Shown piece by piece: positions 45,901 to 58,000 of a DNA stretch of 64,000 bases. Each line of letters opens with the position of its first letter. Position 1 is the stretch's first letter. Location of the stretch: positions 4,341,878 through 4,405,877 of the forward strand of contig NC_135174.1 in the NCBI RefSeq assembly GCF_041146795.1. Direction: 5' to 3'. The notes under the pieces are model-generated. The model saw nothing but the letters and a program-made list of their open reading frames with translations. It was not told where the DNA came from and did not search any database. The DNA is from Maylandia zebra. Lineage: Eukaryota > Chordata > Actinopteri > Cichliformes > Cichlidae. The position numbers and the translations under genes were made by a program.

Positions 45901-48900
45901 ACACCTGAATCAAATGATTAGTTCATTACCAGGCCCCTGAACTTCAAGACATGTTGAGGAGGTCATTTAGCCATTTGAATCAGCTGTGTTGGATCAAGGA
46001 CACATCTAAAACCTGCAGGACACCGGCCCTCGAGGCCTGGAGTTACCCACCCCTGTGGTAGAGACGGATGATTTAGGCTTGTTTTGTAGCAACAGAAGTG
46101 GTACCCAGCAGTCACTGGGTGACCATGAACTCCCAAAAAGGTATTGAATCACGGGGTGTAGTTTTTCACAGGACTAAATAGAATCCAATCAAAGGTTTCT
46201 TTTTTTTATAGGACTGTATATGTAATGTTTTTGTTTTTAATTCCTGTGAGCTCATTTTGATATCATGCTACCATGTAAAGCTAAGCAAGTTAGTTCAATA
46301 GCCACTAGAGAAAATAAGTAAAGGACATACTTGGTCTTGACAAAAACAACAGTTTCAGTAGCGGATTTTCTAAATATAAACATACAACCAGAGCAAATGT
46401 GTGTTCATATACACACAGACTGACACAGACAGCGGGTTCCTCTGCAGAGTTGTTCGGGTGTTGGGGTGGAACAGGCGAAGAAACCACTTCCTGCCCTTTT
46501 AGCTAGTTGCTATAGTGCTGAAACATCACTGTTTGTTTTTTGTCTCAGCCGATTAATGATAACCATAAAGCTGTGTACAAAGGCATATATGTTTGGTTTT
46601 GATTATGTAAGCAAATAAGCTTGTCAGGCAAAACTAAATATTAGTGCATATATCAGGAAGTAAAGTCAGTTTGTGGCTGAGCAGTTTGAAATAACTGGAT
46701 ATCAGGCACTAAAGCACTGACTCCTTTTTCTAAAGTGCACAAACATAGACTGTAAACGCCTTTGAAATCCTACCCCCTAAGCTACAGCATAGTCTCACAT
46801 GCACTTCTCTAGGAATATAACTACATGTCAGGTCAGCGTAGCCCACAGCTTCTGTGGCTAATTGGCCTTTTCAGTACTGTTGATTTCTACTTTAATTTCC
46901 AGATAATTTTTTGGCACTGTTTTTGAATTTTAACAATCATCCTCAATATAAGTAATAATAATCATAGCATCAATATAAGGATTCACAAATGTCATCAAAT
47001 TCCTGTAGGAAGATTGTTGAAACTGGAGGTAATGGACCAAAGAAGACCAAAGATGTGGTAAACCTTGGGGGATAAATGTGTTTGCCTCCAAAAAAACCCC
47101 AAATAAACCACAGCAAAGACTGGAGACCCAGACTGGGAAAAAGTCCCATGTTTTTTTGTTTTTTATGTGCTGACACGACATGTAGAACACCAGGACGTGA
47201 CCACAAGGTAAGTAAGTTGTAACGTACCACCACAAGCACAAGTGCTGGCAACAACATAGACCACTAATGTTGGTTACATTGTAACCACAGAAGTTTAAAT
47301 CCTGGTTAAATCAGTTATTTAACTCTGGCTGTTAGCAGAGGTAAGAGGGGCTGTTGGTTACATAATACTGACAAACCTGGTATGTACAGTTCTGCAGAAA
47401 CAGGTTAGTGCAGTTCAGAATTTCCATTTACACCCTGTTCGAGGAGTAGCTTTTATCTGTGTGGCATAGATGGTCATAAAGTTTTCACATCACTCACTCC
47501 CTCAGTACAAGGTCCTCCCAGCTGTCATTATGATGAGGTTAAAGCACAGGATTTGATGTTTAACTATAGTCAGCTGTAAAACCATTAACCTTTGATATTG
47601 AACAAGCTTAGAGAATGTTTATCATGGCTGCTCCATGCCTCTTGTACCATCACACCAACGCTGGGTAATCCTACGTTTACGCTGCAGCTGCTTATGGCAG
47701 ATCACACACCAGATATTTTTTCTATGCAGGCACAAAATTAGATTATATCACAAGTAACATGTGCAGATGAAACATGCACACTGATACCAACCAGTACAGT
47801 GCATACCCCCTGTCAATCAGCAACACAATACAGCCAACCAATTAAGCTTAGAGATATTGATGATATTGATGCCTGTTGGTCACATTTAATATTGTTTTCC
47901 TTGTTGTCTGAGATTTGTTAGCATGGATTACATTTCTTTAAATCTAAAAATTGTATGATTTTAATGCTGCCAGTGTACTTAAAGTAAATGGACTGATTCT
48001 TATATAGCGCTTTTCTACTCTCACGGAGTACTCAAAGCGCTCTATACCTGCTCAGTACATAACATGTGTAATGAAGTTATGCATGGATGTATTATGCAAA
48101 TTATGATTGAGTTTACAAGGCACAGTAGATGCTTATGTTAGTTGGGTTGAGGCATCTAAACATTACAAGTAGCCTGCTGGCTAACGTAAATAGTAGCTGA
48201 TGGACGCAACTTTGGTTTTTCTCCTTTAGTGTTAAGAAATTGGAAAAAAATTGCCTAAGCTTTTCTATGATGTGGAAACCCCTTTTTAATGGTTCGCTAA
48301 TGAATAATGAAAATGCATCCTGATTGGTTAGCATCAGTGTGTGTAAAAAGGGCACTGCTGGACTTTACCCAGCACTTTTATTATCATACAAATCTCACTG
48401 TCACTGCAGTGTGAGTGTGTACGTGTCTGTGCGAATTTGCTGATGCTGTATTTCCTGCACATGAAACAAAATCATCTGAAAAGTTGAGTCGGACTCAATG
48501 CACTCAAGAAATCAGACAAAAGCTGAGGGAGTTCATAACATGACATTCTCTGTGCTTCTCATATATTTTTCTGTCTATATTTACTCAGTTCCCTGCTTTA
48601 GCAAACAGTCTCCAGCCTGTTCATACAGAGAGGGAGAAAACAGTGCAGAGACACCTGCTGACCTGCTTGCTAACAGACCCAGTAGTTTGAAAACAATACA
48701 ATGATGAGGATTTTACTCATTCCAGGCACAAAGTGTCCAATCCAATTTTGAGTCTAATCTAAAGGAAAGCTAGCCTGGCTTTGAGTTTCTGCTCTCCGTC
48801 CTCCATTTCCCTGCTGAGTGTTGTCACCACGCCTAGACTTTGGGCTTTTGGGGCCTCTTAGAGTCCAGTTTGACAGAAACAGCAGGGCTGTATTAAACAT

Positions 48901-51900
48901 TTAGGAACAAAAAGTGGTCTGACGACAAACACATGCCTGGCTTGTGAAGTCAAAGCCTGTGTTTCTCTTCCCCTCGCTGTGAAGAGTCACTGATGTCAAC
49001 AGAGAGACTGAAGTATGAGGGCTGGCAGTCTATTCCTGGTCACCTGCTGTGCTGCTCTGCCATAGGTTGATTCTCAGGCTCACCTATGGTGCAGTAAACA
49101 GATTAAACTGTGCACTGTTTCTACCAGCTAGTCTAGTACCTGATATATACCTGCAGTTGCCTGCTGTTTGAAATGAGACTGATGTGATGTTTGTGAATAT
49201 TGCCCTGTTATTTAGGCAAATAGAATATATCCATGTCAGTGTCTGAAAATTACCCATTGTCAATTTGGTGCTCACAGAATATTCATAAAATGCAGCTTTG
49301 TTTGGTTTTTGCAAATATATTTTCAACTAATATGCCAGTTTTGCCTTTTGTAAATATTCAGTTTCCTGTTTATCTAATAAGGCAACAATTGTAGCTTCCC
49401 CTCGAGCAATAACTTGAATCATTATTTTAAAATCAAACTATGTGCCATATCAGCCAGCTGATTTGTTATCTGATTGTTGCAGCTCTAGGTGGTACTTATA
49501 ACCAAAGGTGTGATTCTGCCTTTGTGATATAACCGTTGCTCGCAGCATTCCTTTGGTGTAACTTTCCACCTCAGTTACTTTGTCATCCTTATCATCATTA
49601 ACAGACTGTGTCATAAATGTGTGATTCCATCCAAAGGTTGCACCTGACTATCGCCTCAACCCATCATTTTTCAGCAATCATCAACCGGCCTGATTTCAGG
49701 TCATTCATTCCTCAGAGACTTTGGTTCATGTTGACATGTTACCAGTTAATACAGTTGCTGAAGATTTGCATGGTGCAAATATGCCGTTTCACCACATCCC
49801 AAAGGTGCTCAATTGTAACTTGTTTTGTTTGAGCTTGAGGTTTCTGACAAGGCACAATATCCTGCTAGAAGCCTCAGAAGATTCAGTTCAATTCAACTTA
49901 ATTTATTTAGCTCCAAAGCACAACAACAGTCACCTCAGGGTAGGGCTGGGCGATATATCGAGTTTTTTAAAAATATCGAGATATGAATTTTGGGTCATAT
50001 CGCCCAGCCCTACCTCAGGGTGCTTTATATTGTAAGATAAACACCCTACAATAATACGGAGCACTCGCTTGGTGACAGTGGGAAGGAAAAACTCTCTTTT
50101 TAAAAAGAAATCTCCAGTATAACCACACTCAGGCAGGGCTATCCACTGCGACTGGTTGGAGGTTGGGCGATGAAACAAAAGCCAGAGATAAATAATAAAT
50201 CTTCATTACATTCGCAGTAACATGTAAAGACACAAGAGTGAAAAGAGGTGAGTGAAGAAGGAACACTTGGTACAAACTAGGCCTATTGCAGCATAACAAA
50301 AGGAGGCTTCAGGGTCACATGATCCAGCCCTAACTATACACTATAACTGTTTATCTAAGAATAAAGTTTTAATCTTAATTTTTAAAGTAGAGCCATGTCT
50401 GTCTCCCAAATTCTGGTGCTACAGAAGAAGGGCCTGAAAGCTGAAGGCTCTGCCTCCCATTCTACTTTTAATTACTCTTGGAACAACCAGAAAAGCTGCA
50501 GTCTGAGAGCCAAGTGCTGTTATTATTGATCATGGTGATGTGATTTTATGAGGTCTCCAAGATAAGATGGGGCCTCATTATTCGAGACTTTGTATGTGAG
50601 TATTTTATGTTTTATTTGCATCACAAATAACAAAATGGAGTCTGTTAGATAGATATGATTCAAAGTGCTGTGGCGGAGTATCTTTAAGACCTACACATGC
50701 TCTGTTCTCTGTAATAAAATATCATCAGTATCAAAGTCTCTACTGAGGTGCAAGGATGGGGGCACTGTGGTCACGAAGGGGTGGACATGGCCAGCAACAG
50801 TTCTAAATTAGAATAATTTAGTTGAAGTTTAAATTAAGTATATAAAAGATTTTCTTAATTAATATGTTGGTATTGTGGCCTATGCTATAATTAGGACTTT
50901 GAAAATGAAATAAATAAGTAATAAAAAAAAGTCTATATACAAATGTTCTGTTAATTAAGTTTACTAACAGTGAATGTTTAGAAGAGAGAAAGTGAGGTAT
51001 TAGAAAATCTGTAATCATTTCCAAGAGCCTTGTAATAAAGATAAAGTTCATGATGTCAGCACAGGAGCACATGTGTGATTACAGTATTATAAGAACATAT
51101 GTTGGATTAAACACTTAACTAGGCACAGGTCACAGCAGGATTAGCCTGAGCAGCAGAGCCAGGATGCTGCTGCTTCATTCGGTTACCCATCTTACCTCAT
51201 TATATACATGAACATTTAATGTACTTGACGTTATTTGAAGAAGCTTCATGTCTACAATATGTTAATAGGGACTTTGCATGATGTCCAAACCTTGCAGCGT
51301 AGAACAAACATGTAGGAACTGTTGATGTGGCATCTCAGGTTGACATAAGACATAAACCTCGTCACACACTCTAATCACAAATAGATGATTTCCTGCATTC
51401 TGCTTTTACTGATTCACTGCAAAGAATAACGAGATTTAAGAGTGTCACCCGTGTGCTAGACTGATGTACAGTTTCAATAAAAAATTAAGTCCGAATTCTA
51501 AAATAATATATAAAAAAGAATTGGCATTGTACTAAATGTTAAAATGTGATATCATTATTTATTTATATCAAGTTGTGCAGCGGTGGAGCTGTGACTAGCA
51601 CTGTTGCCTCACAGCAGCAAGGTCCTGGGTTTGATCTTTCTGTGCATGCTCTCCACATGTTTGCGTGGGTTCTCTCTAGCTTCCTCCCACAGTCCAAAGA
51701 GATGTAGTTAGTGGGGCCGGGTTAGTTGGTGTTTCTAATAAGCGGATGATAGTACATGACTTTGAGAATGTGCTAGAAATGGTACCATTTTTATTTTTTT
51801 TGATAATTTTATCATTGTAATGTTGTTTTTTAGTTTTTATCAGTATCTCCTAACTTTCTGTTTTGAGTCATGACCTGTGATTGTTTTGATTTAAATAGTC

Positions 51901-52477
51901 TTAAATATAAAGTATTATGTTAAATACTTTGTGTCTTGCTCCGAGTATTATAATTATGGTTTCTTCATAACTGTGACAGGTTTATATTTAAAATTAGAAG
52001 AACAGATTAATAATTTTGACGAAGCACCGATGTGTATGAATATGTATGTTATGAGAGTAAAATGTTACACTTTAGGCTGAACTCTCACACTGAGTTTCAT
52101 GTGTGATCCTGTGTAGGAGGAGAGAGATGGGCGCCGGCCTCGTCTCTGCCGCTTGAAAAAGGGCCCCGGTGGCTACGGCTTTAACCTGCACACCGAGAAG
52201 TCAAGACCAGGCCAGTTCATCAGAGCTGTGGATGAGGACTCTCCAGCACACAGCGCCGGCCTCAGGCCGCAGGATAAGATCATCCAGGTACACACTCACT
52301 TTTTCAGATATCCCTGTGCTTTGACAGCAGCTGCTGTTGATAAACAACACCCATTACGACAAGAGATGATGGCACAGTTCAGTATTGTGGCCATTGCTTT
52401 TTTTCACCTGTCGTTAAAAACGTCACACAATAAGAAACCAAATATGTTGTTATTATTGTTATTATTATTTTTTAAAA

Positions 52478-52511
<34 letters not shown>

Positions 52512-55031
52512 GTTAAATAGCAACAATAACCAAGAAGATCAAAGACAATTATGTTTGAAAATTAGTGTGAAACTTTGTGATCAAAGTTGGATTTTATTAC
52601 TGAGTGTAAGGAAAGACGATATAAGAAGAAGAAGAAGAAAACAATGTGACATTCAAAGAATATTGAAAATAATACTGAGGGAAGTATAACATTAGGGGAA
52701 GAAAGATTTTTGACATGATTCAGTAAAGGACTAGATGTTACAATCCCAGACAATGCATTGCTTTTAATGGAGAAAATCTTGAGGGATGGCTGTTATGAGG
52801 AAAGCAGCCCAGAAACTTTACCAGCAGCGTACATTGTTGTGTGCCTCAACTTTTGTTCTTTTACCCAACCTAACCTGCCATTTTCCCTGGTTAGGGTTAG
52901 GGATTAGAAATCAGATCCAAATTGTTCAAATGTGGGACACATCATCAGTAGTGGACCTTGGATTCATCAGGTGTTTCGGCCATTATCACTAGACACCCTC
53001 ATACAAGGAGGCTCTGCCAGGGTTGATCAGACCCTGGAGTGTGTCACTGGTTTATGTTAAAATTGTTTTTGTCTTCTTCTTTCTCCTGTTTAATTTTCTA
53101 CAGTTTATTCTATCTATTCACTGCAACTGAGAAATACTTACCTCTTTAGCATTTATGGAGCCTCGTTTCTTCAAAGAGACAGAAAAGGTGACAGAGAGGA
53201 GTAAGACAAGTAAGATAAGATAGGAGAGAGCAGAAAGGAGAGCCGGAAGGGGGCGCCCGATCTGGCTTCCCACACCTCCCCACCGGATCAGGCTGTACGC
53301 TCTACCTCCCCACTGCCTCCCAGAAAAGGGGAGAAGAGCAGAGGGGAGAAGAGCGGAACATTTTTCAGTCTTCTTTTTAGTTTTACTACCATGAGGTTAA
53401 CTGCACAGTCCCCAGGAGGCCCTGAGACTGTAGCAGTCAACCACCAAAAATTCTAATGTTATGTTTTACCCTTTCGACGCCCTCTGTTGTGGCAGGCCCA
53501 CCACCAGTCGATCAATCCTTGGCATGTGTATCGCGGTTAGCTGACTGCCTTAGATGCCCAAGTGATGTCAGCCCGTTTTAGCCATAGCCAGTGACTGGTC
53601 CTCTCAGCAGTGTTAGCTAGTTCTCTTATAGCCTGCCGTTGTGCCTGTCCTCTGATCCAAATCTCTCTAAGAACTTTTGCTGTTGTACTGGCAACAAAGC
53701 CCCTGCACCCCACTTCCACCGGGCGCACCTTGATCTTCCAGCCTCTGTCCTCTGCCTCAGCTGCCAAGTTGGCATACCGCAGCTTCTTACGCTCAATTGC
53801 TTCCTCCCATGGTACCATCAGCTCAATGACATACGCAAGTTTATGGGAGTTAGACCAAAGGACGAGGTCTGGTCGCAGAGTTGTTGTTACGATCTCTGTA
53901 GGAAAAATTTGCCTCTGATCCAAGTCCACTTGCATTTGCCAATCCCTGGCAACCTTCAGCGGGCCCAGGTCTGGGGTTGAGGGGTTCGACCTCGGCTCGT
54001 CTCCCTCCCGGACAAATGCTGATGAAAATTGACGGTCCTCTTGCTTCGTGAAGGGTTGAGCGTTGATGGATTTCCTTTTGCGCTCAACTTTCTCAGCCAG
54101 ACACCTGAGAACCTGGTTGTGTCTCCATGTGTATCTGCCCTGAGTAAGGCTAGTCCTTCAACCAACCAAGATATGCTTGAGTGTGGCTGGGACTGTACAC
54201 AGGAGGTAGGCTGGGTCCTTTCCAAACCACATCTGCAGATTTATTGGGGAAGGTAGCACATCGTACGTGGCTCGGATGATGAAACTTAGTCTATTAGACT
54301 TCATTCCCCAGATTTCACTCCATGAGTTTCCTCTTTTCAACACTCTCCCAATTCATCCAGCGACCCTGCTTGGCCAGCGCTACGGCTCTAGCATGTCTGA
54401 CTGTTTCCTCCTGTCGTCGCACCTCCTCCACTACTTTCGACATTCGGTTACAGATGCCTGTTGTCACCGAGGTGTTACTGCTCCAAGACCGAATCCTCCT
54501 CTGCCCTTTTGGATGTGACCCACCACGTCACGATGTCGAAGAGGAGATTTGGCCTGTAGCACAGATGTGGCTGGGTCGACTTCCTCCCCGTTGCTAGAGT
54601 GGGAGCAGTACCTCTCATTATGGGGTCCCGGCAGTCTGTGAGTGACATCTCAAGCTTCACTTTTGCACATTTAAACTCCTCTACCAGGCTAGGGATAGGC
54701 AATGCCAGTATCCCGTCGCTATAGAGTGCAACGCTGCTGAGACATTTGGGAAGTCCAAGCCACAATAATTTTGGTGCAAAATTAAAACACCAGTAAGCTC
54801 AGAAAGTTAAAGGTATTCTACGTAATTGTAGGATTTGCAGTCAAAAACTTAAATTGATAAATTGTGATAAAGCTCTTTGAGATGGCATATTAGGAAAAGT
54901 CTGAAAACAAATTCTTAAGGAGAACCAGTCACAGTCACAACCGCAGATTAAAAGGGCTCGTTTTATGGTTTAAAAGTGCCAAACACAGCAACAGTTGCCT
55001 TAAGGTGACTATAATGAAAGTTAAACAACTT

Positions 55032-55080
<49 letters not shown>

Positions 55081-58000
55081 CTGTGTTAGCCATATATATA
55101 TCAGCTGTAATCCTATTACTTCAGTGTGAAAATGAGAAACTGAATGAAATATTAGCAGAAGCCGAACTATTAAGAAGCTTCTTTGTTTACATGTGGTGTA
55201 AAGGAGAAATCGGTATTCTCTGCCTCATTAAGTGTGTGGGAGAGACAATAATCCTTTAGAGTTAATCTGCTTAACATGTCTGTCGGCTGAATTAGAAGCT
55301 TTCAAACTGTCCACTCGGGCTTCTCCCATGCATGGGAGAGAAAGGCTACATTTGGGATATTGTAAAGATTTAAAAGCTGAATTTTAGTGTAATTTGAGTC
55401 TTGTGGGCAGTCCTGGAAGTTCATGTCAAGGTTCTGAAGCAGGGTGTTCTGTACCATCTCCTGATGTTCCAGTGTGGGAGCTGGTGAAACTTCTCCGATT
55501 TTCCTCCCACAAAAATTCCTCAGTGACTTATCTCCCTGGGTGCTTAATCAGTTTCAACTCTGGGAGTATTCTAGTACAACACTCCTCGTAGTATGACACA
55601 ATATTAGCCATCACCAGTGCCATTAATCTCCTTCAGGGTGTCCATTCCATTGTCATGACAGTTCACTGACTTGATATGTAGTCCTCTGTGTGAATGGGCA
55701 GTGACAGCCTACAGACAATGGATCTGAGTATTTCCATTTGTCCAAAGAAACTCTTTGCCAAAGTAAGCCGGTTAACTTACTGTTAGATGAATGCAAGAAA
55801 AAGGAATGATGCTCTCCACCATGTGTTAAATATCCTGATTCGTTTTATTCAGTTTTATTTATGTGGCTCCAATTTCACAATAGCACTCATCTAAAGATAT
55901 GTATATATTCTCCCAATATTAGAGACAGAACACCAGCAATCAGTCTCCTTTTACCAATAACTTGGCAATTGTGGGGAGGAAGAACCCTCTTTCCATGTTA
56001 AGCGACCTGCACCAAAAAACTTCTTAGAGAATGTAACAAGTGACTGGGGCGATGAAGAGAAATATAAAGAAAATAAGTGCATAGATTTCCAAACCAAGAA
56101 ATATGCTTTTAACATAGTCATGCTCAACAAAAAGAAGTTGTTTAAAGCATCTACCCTACGTTCTACCAACACACTCTCTTGGGCACTTCAGAGATTTTGC
56201 GACATTGTCAGTGATGACATAAAATGGTTGGTACTAACTGCTATGCACTCACAGGGAGTTCTGATCGCAGAATGAGGTAAACCAATCAGTTTGTTTAGTT
56301 AGTTAAATAAACAGTAGCTTTTCATTCTGCTTTGTTAGTATTACCAATATCTTTGATAACAGACAATAGTAAAAGCTCACACACAATCTAGGTAAACACG
56401 TACATGTTTCAGATTTTTGCTAAACTATAATAAAGGGTTCGTTTTCATGCTGGTTTTAGTAACTGCATCAGCTGGCTAAATTCTGTCGCTGTCATTGAGC
56501 ACGCCAAGTCAAGTTGAAACATTCTGTCATTAGAAGTAAATCAAGAGTAATAAAAAGTGAGTAATAATGTTGTACTAATAAAGAATGAGCATGGTAAAAA
56601 TTGGATACTGAAACTGAAAGTTAAATCGAATTCATATATGCATCGTACTCATTGAATCATTGAATAAAGAACTTTAAAAAAAAAAAAAAAATTTAAAATA
56701 AATAACATGTTTGGAATCAAAGAATGCCACATCGTTTGATGGAAGTAAAAAATTAACTTACTTCAAAGCTGAATTATAGACACCCTGAAAATCCAAGTGT
56801 AAAAATGATGTGGCAGGCTAGTATAGTTTGCTGAAATTTCATTGCAGCAACTTAGAATGGTACTCAGTAGTTTGTGCTTGTATGCATGCCTGACAACATA
56901 AGGACATGCTCCGAATGAAGAGATGGATGTTGTCCTGCAGGATGTCCTCCGAGATCTGGACCAGAGCTCCTGGACTCTCTAAGATGCAACCTGGCGGCGT
57001 CGGATGGATCCAAATATAATATCCCAGAGTTGTTCTATTGGGTCTATTGGTCAGGCGAACATGGGGGCCAGTCAGTGGTTGGGTATGAACATCCCGCACA
57101 CAGGATGTTGGGCACAAACACTTCGCATGAACATTCTGTCCGAATAGTCTGTGCACAGAATGTTGGAACCTTGCATCTACTGCATCGCTGTAGCATCTGA
57201 CGGTCGGTCCAAGGATTTCATCCCAATACCTAATAGCAGTCAGGGTGCCGTTGCCTGGCCTGTAGAGAGGTCTTTGCATCCCTGCAGGGATATGCTTCCC
57301 CAGACCGTCACTGACCCTCCATCAAATCACTCGTGCTGAATGACATTAAAGGAAACATTCTCAGTGACTTATCCAGACACTTCTAAGTTTGTCACATGTG
57401 CTTAGGGTGAACCTCTCTCTCATCTGTAAAAAGCACAGTGGGGGGACCTGCCAGTTCTAGTATTCTATGGCAAATCCATAGTCCACCATACCAGACAGTT
57501 AACACAGGGCTAAGGACGCTGGGTTCTGTCTGTCTCCTGGAACGTCCTCAGAGACACAGCAAACCTACCTGTGAAACAGCCGAGCGTCAATCCAAGTGTA
57601 ACCTTCAATAACAGAAAATTAGAGAGCAACAATTTTACACTCAGATCATTTCTGCTTCCCTTTGGTTATACAGTCACTATTTATTCAGTCTTTGTGTTTA
57701 AGTTGGACACAATAAAATGTTTCTGCTTATTTACTGATTTATAACACGTAAAAATCATGATCAAAAATACAAAGATAAGGTTGTTCTCCAAACCGTTAAC
57801 TGAGAAAATAATAAGCAGGCTTTAGTAAAATGGGCCATGCTATAACTTTCGGTCTCTGGAGGGAAACATTGAAAATGGATCATTTTAGAATTTAAGAACT
57901 TTTTCCTAAGTTTCTCCTGTTGTCTCTTCAGGTTAATGGTATGTCTGTGGCTGGGATGCAGCACTCAGAGGTGGTGGCAGCCATAAAGGCCGGAGGAGAC

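Larger units (their letters stand above)
40431..52116 (+). other. nherf1 intron 1 (11.7 kb)
   Basis: Contains a hAT MITE (45833-46055), a SINE tail (47985-48045), an L2-type repeat with a nested MITE (49880-50780) and a SINE (51585-51780). The remaining sequence, including 40.5-45.8 kb and 46.1-47.9 kb, shows no gene or recognisable repeat. Confidence 0.6.
52288..57931 (+). other. nherf1 intron 2 (5.6 kb)
   Basis: Holds a TTA microsatellite (52444-52512), a REL-endonuclease LINE fragment (53390-54765), a GT microsatellite (55034-55074) and a Tc1-like remnant (56830-57600). The rest is unassigned. Confidence 0.6.

Noticed and set aside
46930-47257. Overlapping 95-103 codon minus-strand ORFs
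   Set aside because: No family signature, lie inside nherf1 intron 1, and overlap each other in different frames.
56839-57279. 146-codon minus-strand ORF as a host gene
   Set aside because: It is a decayed Tc1-like transposase segment.
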